Below are positions 36,021 through 45,412 of a DNA stretch of 64,000 nt, piece by piece. Position 1 is the stretch's first letter, and every line of letters starts with the position of its first letter. The DNA comes from Gonocerus acuteangulatus (taxonomy: Eukaryota; Arthropoda; Insecta; Hemiptera; Coreidae). The stretch spans positions 58,947,449-59,011,448 of the forward strand of contig OX328132.1 of the NCBI GenBank assembly GCA_946811695.1. The letters run 5' to 3'. Position numbers and translations under genes: made by a program. The notes under the pieces were generated by a model, which was not told where the DNA came from, did not search any database, and worked only from the letters and a program-made list of their open reading frames with translations.

Positions 36021-36767
36021 CTTCTTCCTTACCAAGAACCCATGTATAGGAATGGTTCTTCCTTTCATCTTAAGTATGTTCCCACTTCATGTTAAATTTT
36101 ATATTTTTATTTTTAATTTTTCTGTCACTAATTGCTAATAATATTCACCATCTGTAGTCATTTGATGTTATTAAAACTCACTCCACCCATATTTTATAAC
36201 CCTGAGGAAGGCTTAAGATTCAAGCCGTAACGTTGGCAATAAACCTCAGTTAATTATTATGTATTCCAATAGGAATATATATATTTATGTAAAACAAATA
36301 ATGGTTTCATTGCAAGCTCGTTTAAATAAGTATCTATCAATATCGTTTTTTTCCCCGGCTAATGGTCTTCTTTTTTTTTAATTTTCAGGTGAGTACCTCT
36401 AATCACATTTTGAAGAAACGTCTATCAGTAAGTATCACTTGCATGTTTAGGTAGAAACCACCATTCAAATTAACGTGAATTCAGTAGTGGCTTAGTGAAT
36501 AAATAATACGAGTTTTTCCTTCTTTTTTTTTTTTTTTTATTATAATTCGATTATTTAACATCCGTAAATTACGTTAGATAAGTGAGCTCACACAGTGGAC
36601 AGTGAAAAAAATAAGAACAAATACAGAAACGAATAACGACAGAAATGAAGTAAAATGACAAAATTAAACAAAAAAAAAATTACAATAATATGAAAAAAGT
36701 GAATATATCAAATAAAATGATTATAATAGGAAGGAGCTAATCACTATTGACTCGTTCTAATTTTAAA
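36021..36767. other. Repeat terminus and target site of fold-back element
   Basis: CTGAGGAA, stem GGCTT/AAGCC, then GTAACGTTGG lies at 36202-36235. The rest is AT-rich. TTTTAAA at 36761-36767 is the left copy of the 7-bp target duplication of the element that follows. Confidence 0.5.
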
Positions 36768-36885
36768 TAGCCCTATTACGCTGGAACAGCAACATTGCAA
36801 CCCCAACTTCTAACATACTCAGTAATTTGTTGCTAATTTGTTACACTATTTTCAAATTTGTTGCTCCAGCCGTTCCCGAGAAAAC

Positions 36886-37563
36886 GTGGCTGTGCTACCG
36901 TAATATTACGCCAGCACAGCCACCCCCGTAACTTTTGATCTAATTGTCTGACGAAATTCAGATTGGTACCACAATTTGTTGCTAATTTGTTGCTCTAGAA
37001 TGACACCAATCACGAATTTGTCGCTCCAGCCGTTTCGGAGAAAACGTGGCTGTGCTACCGTAATATTACGCCGGCACAGCCACCCCCGTAACTTTTGATC
37101 TAATTGTCTGACGAAATTCAGATTGGTACCAGAATTTGTTGCTAATTTGTTGCTCTAGAATGACACCAATCACGAATTTGTCGCTCCAGCCGTTTCCGAG
37201 AAAACGTGGCTGTGCTAGCGTAATATTACGCCAGCACAGCCACCCCCGTAACTTTTGATCTAATTGTCTCACGAAATTCAGATTGGTGCCAGAATTTGTT
37301 GCTAATTTGTTGCTCTAGAATGACACCAATCACGAATTTGTCGCTCCAGCCGTTTCCGAGAAAACGTGGCTGTGCTACCGTAATATTACGCCAGCACAGC
37401 CACCCCCGTAACTTTTCATCTAATTGTCTGACGAAATTCAGATTGGTACCAGAATTTGTTGCTAATTTGTTGCTCTAGATTGACACCAATCACGAATTTG
37501 TCGCTCCAGCCGTTTCCGAGAACACGTGACTGTGCTAGCGTAATATTACGCCAGCACAGCCAC
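36886..37563. repeat. Left array: five 160-bp modules each with a TAATATTAC hairpin
   Basis: Five 38-nt palindromes (36886-36923, 37046-37083, 37206-37243, 37366-37403, 37526-37563) are spaced exactly 160 bp apart. Each has arms GTGGCTGTGCT...AGCACAGCCAC and TAATATTAC at the apex (36901, 37061, 37221, 37381, 37541). The only arm changes are AC/AG next to the apex and one GTGAC in copy 5. Between hairpins each module carries CCCCGTAACTTTTGATCTAA, ATTTGTTGCTCTAGAATGAC and CGCTCCAGCCGTTTCCGAGA. ORFs across the array are by-products. Confidence 0.95.
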
Positions 37564-38191
37564 CCCCGTAACTTTTGAAATTTTGACAGGTGCCATAATT
37601 TGTTCCTCTGGATTGAGAACAATCACGAATTTGTTACTCCAGTTGTTTCCAAAAATCGTTGCTACTATAGCCTCAAGATACTACATAAGTTTTTTTGTTT
37701 TTTTTTAAATATCCTTCACCTACATAGAACTGATGAAAAATTTATATCTTACAAATAAAGGTCTCTAGGTATTTGCCTTCACGTTTGCGGATTAAACTAT
37801 ATAACACGACGGATTAACCTTTTAAAATTCAAACTAACGCAAAACTGATGTTTCTACCATTTTTTACGTTCAAACATACATCGAAAAGGTATTTTTCTGA
37901 TATTATTTTACGACCTGTGTATTATTATGATGTGTCTTTTAGCACTTTTATAGGGAACGTTTTAATTAAGATTCTTCTCGTGAAAGACGTTTTTAAAAAG
38001 TTCTTCAAATCTGCATCGATCCTTTCTACCAGATAATAAAAATAAACCCGGTCCGATTAATTTTTTTTCACACATCTGTCTCTTTATGCAGGGTGTCCCG
38101 CATTGAGATGTCATAACTTTCGGGATTTATTCTGCACCTCATTTTTAGTTCAGAGGAGCAGAAATGAACGTTCTATCTGAACATTTTGTCT

Positions 38192-38197
<6 letters not shown>

Positions 38198-38240
<43 letters not shown>
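38198..38240. repeat. Poly(A) tract inside fold-back element
   Basis: An A homopolymer of about 43 nt. ORFs through it (poly-F or poly-K) are artefacts. Confidence 0.9.
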
Positions 38241-38241
<1 letters not shown>

Positions 38242-38879
38242 AAACAAAAAAAAACACGGATTTCTGGTTATCTTATCGTAAATAAAAACCACATTTTTAG
38301 GATTTACATTATATTTCTCTAATAAGAAACACCCGTTAGTGATATTGACTTGTAAATTAGAAGCTATACTAAGAACCATATAGATGTGAACTATTGATTT
38401 TAGTGTTTTCTTCAATTATTCAATATTTTCTTGATCAGCTATTTGTAGACTTACAAGTTTTATCTCCGTCTTAAAGGTTGCCTTATTTAATAACCTTAAA
38501 TGTGCTATCTCGTTGTTTCAGAAAAAAATTTATTTGAATCTAATTTTTACTGATTCGTAAGTCAAAACCAGTAAATGTGCTTTAGCATGAAGGAGCCATT
38601 CTAAGCACATTCTCACATTCTCTCATGAGTTACAATACAATAATTATTCTAAACATAATTGAACTCATCAATAGGATCCATAAGCAGCGCCAGCTCATGA
38701 AGACCCAGAGACAAGACGTCCTCCGTATAGCCCTGGATTCTGATAGTCGTCGAGCTTATATTTGTAGGCAACAGAAAGGAGGACATTTTGAAAATCCTAA
38801 TTTACATGGCAATATTTCAAGAACGGGTGTTTCTAATCGGAAATTTAAGGTAGATTTTAGAATCATATTTAGATTTGTC

Positions 38880-38912
<33 letters not shown>

Positions 38913-38923
38913 AATCGACGTCG

Positions 38924-38967
<44 letters not shown>

Positions 38968-38970
38968 TAT
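38880..38970. repeat. Poly(A) followed by (TA)n
   Basis: About 30 A, 18 bp of unique sequence, then a TA run. The 122-codon plus-strand frame ending here has a segment RRAYICRQQKGGHFENP whose GGHFE recalls the C terminus of some mariner-like transposases. The match is too short to call. Confidence 0.6.
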
Positions 38971-39018
38971 ATACACAGGTCTGTTATACATGAGGTATAA
39001 AGGTAATGTAAATACCTA

Positions 39019-39193
39019 ATATGGCCAACGGCCATAGCCACGTTGAACACACCGGTTCCCGTAGATCACCGAAGTTAAGCAACGTCGGGTGTGGTCAGTA
39101 CCTGAATGGGTGACCGACCACGTGCTGTTGGCATTATAAAAGGGTGGCAACCTCTAGATAGCCCGGCGCTAATGGCCAAGTTGTAGATGCGCC

Positions 39194-39231
<38 letters not shown>

Positions 39232-39234
39232 GAA
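39019..39234 (+). mobile_element. 5S rRNA-derived SINE, complete copy
   Basis: The 5S-like head spans 39024-39132 (GCCAACGGCCATAGCCACGT, CCGAAGTTAAGCAACGTCGG, GTGCTGTTGGC). The body ATTATAAAAGGGTGGCAACC, TCTAGATAGCC follows, then the hairpin tail CGGCGCTAATGGCC...GATGCGCCGT (about 39164-39195) and A33 (39196-39228). Short AATATG repeats at the two junctions may be a target duplication. The 5S head lacks about 11 nt of the region before CGTGCTGTTGGC. The internal promoter motifs are kept, so polymerase III transcription is plausible. A rRNA annotation here would be wrong. Confidence 0.93.
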
Positions 39235-39796
39235 GATAGGTAGTTGAAGTATGCAAATCCCTGAATGTATGAATTCCCTTACCAGCTTTGAAACTAAACC
39301 TCCGGGTATCATTTGCTTTTCTGTCCGACCAACTCGGACGGAGCCTACTGTAGCTTTGTTTGTAAAAAAATAAGCAATCTTTAAGAAAACAGAAAAAGTA
39401 TAATATCTCCCTTACTGAGAATCGAACTATACTTTATATAAACTTCCCTGTTCCTTTTGAAGTGTACTATCCATTCTCAAAATTTGATTACACATTTACG
39501 GGACATCCCTTAATATTTTTCTCAAATACGTAACTCAAAATGTAACCGAAATTTAAACATCTTTGTTTAGGTGAATTTCAAAGTTGTAGAAAATATTTAA
39601 ATTAAATCCCATGATTCTAAGTACCCACCAAAGGAAGTATCCACATCTGGAGAAGTAACGACTTGATCATCCGCAAAATCAGTAAACAAATTTTAACAAT
39701 TCTTACATTATTTATGCAGCACTTATTCATATTTTAATTAAATAAATATAAAGGCTGTGATTTTTATTTATTTATAAGTCATTCATAGATTATTAC

Positions 39797-41147
39797 TAGG
39801 GACCGGAGTTTTAGGATAAAATAAGCACCCAATTAGGTTTTTGCAACAGGCATAAGAGGTCTTTTTAGGTTTTTATTTAAAATTGCATTTTAGGGTTTTT
39901 AGGTGATAAAAATGTTTTCAATAGGTAGGTTCAAAAAATAGGCCTTTTTAGGTTTTTATTTAAAAATCCAATTTAGGTGATAAAATTGTTTCAATAGGTA
40001 CGAAGAATAAGTTTAACCTATTATATTATTATCATTAATAATTTGGTTAATTTATAATTCATCAATAAATATGTATATATAGTGACATAAAAATAAACAA
40101 TAAATAACATTCGAAACGAAAAAAAAAAAAAGATGAGCAAATAAAAATGATGAAATATAAGTTATTATTTTAAAAAAAAGAATAAGTAGACCAAATATTC
40201 AACAAAATATTTATTTAAAAAAACAAGGTGAATGAAATTTATTTAAATAAAATACATTTTATAAATAAAACGATGTTTAAAAAAAAAGAAAGAAAAATAA
40301 ATTAAATTATACAATAAAACATACATTAATAAAAAACATAAATAAGAACATAAAACAAAACAATTATTTAAAAGAGATTTTTAAGTTTCTCTGCTAAAGA
40401 GATCCAACTTCTAAAGAACATCAGGAAGAATTTCACTGCCTATAGAAGGGTATTTAACTAAGTTAAAAATGAAATAATTAAATCTTGTAAAAATTTAGAA
40501 GGGAAAATATGAAACTAAAATAGGTATTACCCCTTGTTACAGTAAACTACCATATAGGTGCCTAGGTTTTCGACGGCGAAATTCTTTCTGTTGTCTTAGA
40601 GAACCGTCTTAAAAGCGGAAAAAGATAAAGATACACCCGTTTACGTCACAAGACGTCATAGGGGAGTATTTCATAGCATCTTTTAGCTCCAGTGTTGACC
40701 ATTCCTATTTTCCAATGAGATTAGGAAGATCTAAGAAATGTGTTCTTAGGAATGCGAATGCAGCATGGATCTCGTTGTTCTGGAGGAGTATCGAAGCTTT
40801 TGAAATGGCAGCTGCTTCTTTCATATCCGAAGCGTCAACAATTGTTATTATGTTTTCCTCAGCGCGTTAAAATGGGGCTCTGGGGGAAGCGATACTCCTA
40901 GTAAAATTCCCCTTATGGAGGAAATTAGTTCATAGAATTGTATCTTCTATTTTAAAGATTAGGTCTGTCTAGGTCATTCCATCATTATTTAGGTGATTTT
41001 AGGTGATATCATCCTGACTAGGTTTTTTTAGGTACTTCCAAATTTGCATGAATGATAGTACAAGACGCGAATCGTATAAAAAACCTCTCATTATCATGTT
41101 TAGGAGAACGGAAAAAAATAGGTGAAAACCTAAGAATCCGGTCCCTA
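39797..41147. mobile_element. Non-autonomous hAT-like element nested in fold-back element
   Basis: Termini TAGGGACCGGAGTTTTAGGA and the inverse CCTAAGAATCCGGTCCCTA are flanked by ATTATTAC (39789-39796) and ATTATAAC (41148-41155), an 8-bp duplication with one mismatch. Subterminal copies of TTTTTAGGTTTTTATTT/TTTAGGTGATAAAA repeat on both sides. The core is A/T-rich without a recognisable transposase. Length is 1351 bp. Confidence 0.78.
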
Positions 41148-41149
41148 AT

Positions 41150-41911
41150 TATAACAGAGAAATGTATGTAATTGTTTCTATTCTAATAACGTTGACAATG
41201 TTAGTTAACGTATTGAGTCTGCGAGAGGTGTTGTTACCAGGTATGTAAACAAAGCATCACGTGGACAAGCTATGAGAGTTAAGAGTGAGGGAGGAAGCGG
41301 TGAATTTCCTGTAGCTACTAGGTACTGTCAGATTCCTGTAAAGGCTGATTCTTATAATCTCCCGTTCTCCGGTATGTCACTGTTTAGATGTTTGTTTCTT
41401 AAAATATAAAAATAAATGTTTGTATTCCAATCTTTACAGATGACACTAGGGGTAAGAACGGAACCGGGCTAAGATGACGCAGTTCCTGCGAGTCGGACTT
41501 TTTTTAGTTTCCTTGTCAATGTTTTCATAGCAGTCATAAGGGGAAAAAAGATTTGTACTAAAAGTTATTAAAAAAATAGAAAACAACTTTTTACAAATAC
41601 AATTTTTTTTAAATGCGCTTAAAAACTTTAACTTTCAAAAATGCCATATAATTTTTCACATTATTATAAAAAGGTAATGGTTAACTTATTAGAAAAATCA
41701 GTCGCATGTTTGGTAATAATACAAAAAGTTGAATAAAACTTTAAGTAAAGAGAAATCAAATACATTTTAAATCTCTATTTCAGTTTCAAAATTTTAAATC
41801 ATCAATGTAAATTATTGAGAGGTTGTAAAAAATAACGTTTTCGCTGTATTTTTGCACATAGAAATTGAGTTTTTCAGTTTTGTGTAATTTTGATTTTTAA
41901 GAGTTTCATCC

Positions 41912-41958
<47 letters not shown>

Positions 41959-42354
41959 ATGTTAAATAGTTTATTTCGCCTAACCGGATCCGAACATCTA
42001 GAGCCTTCAGTTGTAAGATTTTCAAATTGTTCATCACTTATACGTAGGTGAGGGATTTATTTTTTTTTTTAAAGCTACTTTAACATGGATTGCACTATCA
42101 ATAAGGCATTTATGTTTGTCTGTTACATTGTTATGTTGTTATGAAGCACATTCATAAATTCAACAATCTTATCAGCACAATTTGTTCGCATTCTGGTTGC
42201 TTTTCAGTTCTATATACACAAAGCTACATTAAAACATTTAAGGTATAACTGCTATTTGTGTAATAAAGGTACGTGGTAGAAAAAAACAAAAAACAAAAAA
42301 CGATTACAGTTTTGGAATAAGCACAATAAATTTAGTACATTAGACCTATTTTGA
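41150..42354. other. Core of fold-back element, right part
   Basis: Holds a copy of the GGAACCGGGCTAAGATGACG, CAGTTCCTGCGAGTCGGAC terminal motif (41455-41505), a poly(A) of about 41 nt (41917-41957) and AT-rich DNA. No ORF of note. Confidence 0.5.
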
Positions 42355-42424
42355 AATAATTGTGATTGGGCTCAATCTAGAGCAACAAATTTTTCGTGAG
42401 ACAATTAGATCAAAAGTTACGGGG

Positions 42425-42771
42425 GTGGCTGTGCTGGCGTAATATTACGCTAGCACAGCCACGTTTTCTCGGAAACGGCTGGAGCGACAAATTCGTGATT
42501 GGTGTCATTCTAGAGCAACAAATTAGCAACAAATTCTGGTACCAAACTGAATTTCTTGAGACAATTAGATCAATAGTTACGGGGGTGGCTGTGCTGGCGT
42601 AATATTACGCTAGCACAGCCACGTTTTCTCGGAAACGGCTGGAGCGACAAATTCGTGATTGGTGTCATTCTAGAGCAACAAATTATGGTACCAGTCTGAA
42701 TTTCGTCAGACAATTAGTTCAAAAGTTACGGGGGTGGCTGTGCTGGCGTAATATTACGGTAGCACAGCCAC
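42425..42771. repeat. Right array: three inverted modules with TAATATTAC hairpins
   Basis: Palindromes at 42425-42462, 42585-42622 and 42734-42771 have TAATATTAC at 42440, 42600 and 42749. Spacings are 160 and 149 bp, the short one caused by an 11-bp deletion in the ATTTGTTGCTAATTTGTTG region. Copies 1 and 2 have arms GTGGCTGTGCTGGCG / CGCTAGCACAGCCAC with a single mispair. Modules are inverted relative to the left array. Confidence 0.95.
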
Positions 42772-42885
42772 GTTTTCTCGGAAACGGCCGGAGCAACAAA
42801 TTTGAAAATAGTGTAACAAATTACTGAGTATGTTAGAAGTTGGGGTTGCAATGTTGCTGTTCCAGCGTAATAGGGCTATTTTAAA

Positions 42886-43378
42886 TACTATTTTGCCCTA
42901 TAGTGAAATAACTGTTCGGGGGGGGGGGGGCAGTATCTCTTGATCCTCCTAGGTTTGGGGGGGGGGGGGGGGGTACAAGAAAAATAGTAGAGGTGGGTTT
43001 GAAAAAAATAGAGCTCTGGGCTTGGAATGAAAAGACAATTTGGAATGAAAGGTTAGGAAACAGCATTTTGGCAGTTTATGGGCCAAAGGGATGTAGAGGA
43101 CATGGTGAAGGGTTTTATTGGAAACATGTGAAGGCGCAAAAACCTTTATGGTAGGACTTAGAATTGGAATGTCTGTACTCTCTGTTTGCTTGATGCTTTT
43201 TTTCCCCCCAGAGTACTATGTTCAAATAGGTTGGATAATGGTTTTGTAAGTATTGACTTTGTTCTGTCTTGTGAGTTTTGATGAAGGTCCCAGAAGTCGT
43301 ATCTTTTGCAATACCGTAAAAAGGACACATATTAGTACAGTGTGGTGAAATTGGTTCAAACCTATAAAAAAAAAAATC
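42886..43378. other. G-run-bearing non-coding DNA
   Basis: G12-13 at 42918-42930 and about G16 at 42957-42973, within 60 bp, could form G-quadruplexes. The 93-codon minus-strand ORF (43115-43396) has no recognised motif. Confidence 0.45.
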
Positions 43379-43618
43379 AGTCCCGTAACAGGCCACGAGG
43401 GCCCTGAGGGGCAGATACTATAGAGGTATCTGATTCATGACCATGCGGCACAATAGGGAGATAGTGTGGTCAGTAATATGCTCCGGCCGCCTGATTTTCC
43501 CCTTGGCTGCTTCGACTGCTAGAGTCATTAGCACCCAAGGTACCCATTATTAAATTAATTAAAGGCTGGGTTGGCCTAGGGACGGTCAGGGAGGCCGAAT
43601 TCAACCCATGAACGAGGG
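43379..43618 (-). mobile_element. tRNA-Ile-like SINE, 5'-truncated copy
   Basis: The inverse of 28290-28527: TCAGTCCCGTAACAGGCCAC, TGATTTTCCCCTTGGCTGCT, AAGGTACCCATTATTAAATT, GAGGCCGAATTCAACCCATG. The tRNA-like head is missing. It starts after an A-rich stretch on the plus strand. Confidence 0.88.
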
Positions 43619-43689
43619 CACCCAAACCTATAAAGAATATTTTAATTTAACTGATACCAAAAAATCGAACTTAACCCAAAAAGTGCCAA

Positions 43690-43750
43690 CAGACAAATAT
43701 ATATATATATATTGTATATATATGGATATATCCATATATTTGTCTGTTCG
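43690..43750. repeat. Palindromic (TA)n bounded by ACAGACAAA/TTTGTCTGT
   Basis: ACAGACAAATATATAT at the left and ATATATTTGTCTGTTCGCTC at the right enclose a 50-bp TA-rich palindrome. The same boundary phrase flanks the TA runs at 20.4, 21.3 and 23.4 kb. Confidence 0.8.
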
Positions 43751-44330
43751 CTCTCAGAAAAATATAAAAGCATTTATAAGCAGTAACGGTTATTTACCAC
43801 ACAGTTCTAATGTGACCCTATTTTACGGTAAATTTTTTTTTTTATAACTATTTTTGATTGTATTTCCCTAACAATATAAGCCCCAATATTAGACTCAAGC
43901 CAGAGCTTGTGCTTTCTACGGGGATTTTCCTCAAAGTTTGGCCTTATTCGAAGTACTTTGCCTCAAGTATTATTTCGCCTTTCAAGACACGTCCATTGTA
44001 ATTAGCACTCAGAAATCCTTCAATCTATCTTCGGAAATTTTATTCTGGATCATTATTACAATCATTGTAAATAACTTAACCCATGTTTATCTATTATGAC
44101 AACAATTAACAATACTTAGAATTCACAGGCCACCTTTAGCAAAATCTTTTTACCTTAAAATACCTTATTCTTATATTGTTTTAGGATGCTGAATCTAAAT
44201 ATAATGCTTAAAAAACTGAATCTTCTGCCATTCCTTTACATTTTATAGTTAAATTTATTACGATTTTCAAAGAACTGAACAGATGTTATGCTGTTAAAAA
44301 AATTGAAAATCTAAGTATAATAGATAGGTA
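43751..44330. other. Non-coding AT-rich DNA
   Basis: No element or gene recognised. Confidence 0.4.
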
Positions 44331-45015
44331 TGTTTGGCCAATGAACAACTTTGGCGCAGAAAGAAATGGCCTATGACGGAGTCTTTAAGACCTGGTGAGA
44401 AGAAATTCTACGCAAAAATCTTGTAGTTTTAAAATATTTACTTATGTCACCTCGTCTTTTAAAGTGATGCAACTACATTAAGATATAATGTAGTTTCATT
44501 GTCTAAACATGGACTATGTTTCATATAACTGTTTGGAAATGTTTACCCATTTCAAAAGGTAAACTATAAGATGGCGTCTCGTCGGCCCAGGCATTAGAAA
44601 AATGATGTTTCACGTCAATGTTGAATCCACAATGACCTTAAATGAGAAAGAAGCTTAGATATCGAAAAAAGTACTTTAGAAATGAAAAAAGAAAACCTGA
44701 ATATGTGAACATTGTAGCTAACATAATAATGAAATTTAAAAGTTTGGGGTATTTGATGAGTCTGAAAGTTCATTTTTTGAACAATTGGCTTAATAACTTC
44801 CCGGAACATATGGGAAATGTTAGTGAGAAACAAGGTGAGCGTTTTAATCAGGACATTAAAGTGTTGGAAAAACGGAAGCAGGGAAAACCAGTATGTTGTG
44901 GTACTTCTATTGGTCGCTTGACCGAGAAAGCGACTCATCTTGGAAAAGTCTACACAAGAATCTTCAAAGAAAAAAGAGAACGAATGTATAAACTCATTCC
45001 AGCTGACAAGTGAAA
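44331..45015 (+). pseudogene. Decayed member of a high-copy arthropod transposon-type protein family
   Basis: Four pieces in shifting frames match one multicopy family whose intact members I recall only as uncharacterised, probably transposon-borne proteins. The first is LWRRKKWPMTESLRPGEKKF (about 44350-44410), like the family's HY..K.WP.R....PG. The second, after stops, is NIYLCHLVF, like NI.LPPLHI. The third is RLVGPGIRKMMFHVNVESTM (about 44577-44640), like FVGP.IRKL. The fourth is the open frame 44642-45013 with PEYVNIVANIIMKFKSLGYL, MSLKVHFLNNWLNNFPEHMG and NVSEKQGERFNQDIK, like SLKVHFLHSHLD.FPEN.G..SEEQGERFHQDI. The family order is kept, with a large internal deletion and at least two frameshifts. 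The final WCW-type segment is diverged. Function is unknown. Confidence 0.6.
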
Positions 45016-45099
45016 TCATTCTATCACTCTTTTTATTATCCTACTTTAAATAAAAACCTTGCCAATGATGTTACATAGCGTTTCTTTAATTTACCCGCT

Positions 45100-45412
45100 T
45101 CTCCACTTTTCATTCGAAGCTATCCTTTCATCCCAATCCCCTTGCCCAATCCCTTCCCACAGATGCGAGCCCTTCCAATCCTCCGAGACGTCTGAAAAGA
45201 AAGTGGCCTACAGACAAACTATAACACTTAAATAAAGCACTATTTCGCTATTTTATTTTTATTAATTCCTTAGGGAGTGTCAGCAATGGCTGCCCTCTCC
45301 CCTCTGTTCTTCCATGTGTAATAAATAGTTTAGGAGATATGTATTTACTTATTGTATTATATGTAAGCATATGTATACAGATTGTAAATATTCAATAAAA
45401 ATAAAAAAAATC
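45100..45412 (+). pseudogene. Jockey-type LINE, 3' terminus with A-rich tail
   Basis: PSNPPRRLKRKWPTDKL is encoded at about 45172-45222, matching RRLKR(R/K)WPRD of the 34.1-kb copy and LRRQWPE of the 25.4-kb copy. It is followed by about 180 nt of 3' UTR and an AATAAAAATAAAAAAAA tail ending near 45412. Upstream, LHFSFEAILSSQSPCP-like sequence is poorly preserved. It joins directly to the preceding pseudogene, so one inserted next to the other. Confidence 0.7.

Larger units (their letters stand above)
36768..42878. mobile_element. 6.1-kb fold-back element with modular inverted termini
   Basis: The left end TAGCCCTATTACGCTGGAAC and the right end (its inverse, finishing GGGCTA at 42878) are bounded by a direct repeat TTTTAAA (36761-36767 and 42879-42885). 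The outer 118 bp of both termini are nearly identical apart from an 11-bp indel. Inside these, each terminus is an array of 160-bp modules: five on the left (to about 37640) and three on the right (from about 42355), in opposite orientation. Long modular inverted repeats and a 7-bp duplication recall Foldback/Galileo (P-superfamily) elements. No transposase is recognised in the 4.7-kb core, which holds a 5S SINE, a hAT-like insertion, homopolymers and (TA)n. The copy is presumably non-autonomous. Confidence 0.85.

Noticed and set aside
36886..37563. Helitron ends
   Set aside because: The hairpins are internal modules in inverted termini, with a 7-bp duplication. Helitrons have TC...CTRR ends, no inverted termini and no target duplication.
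39024..39132. Functional 5S rRNA gene
   Set aside because: The 5S-like head lacks about 11 nt, is joined to a SINE body and poly(A), and a second copy with the same structure has target duplications.
38089..39516. Nested element with AGGGTGTCCCG ends
   Set aside because: AGGGTGTCCCGCATTGAGATG at 38090 and an inverse-like CATTTACGGGACATCCCTT at 39496 are only weakly matched and no target duplication could be fixed; the GGHFE hint in the 38.6-kb ORF is too short.
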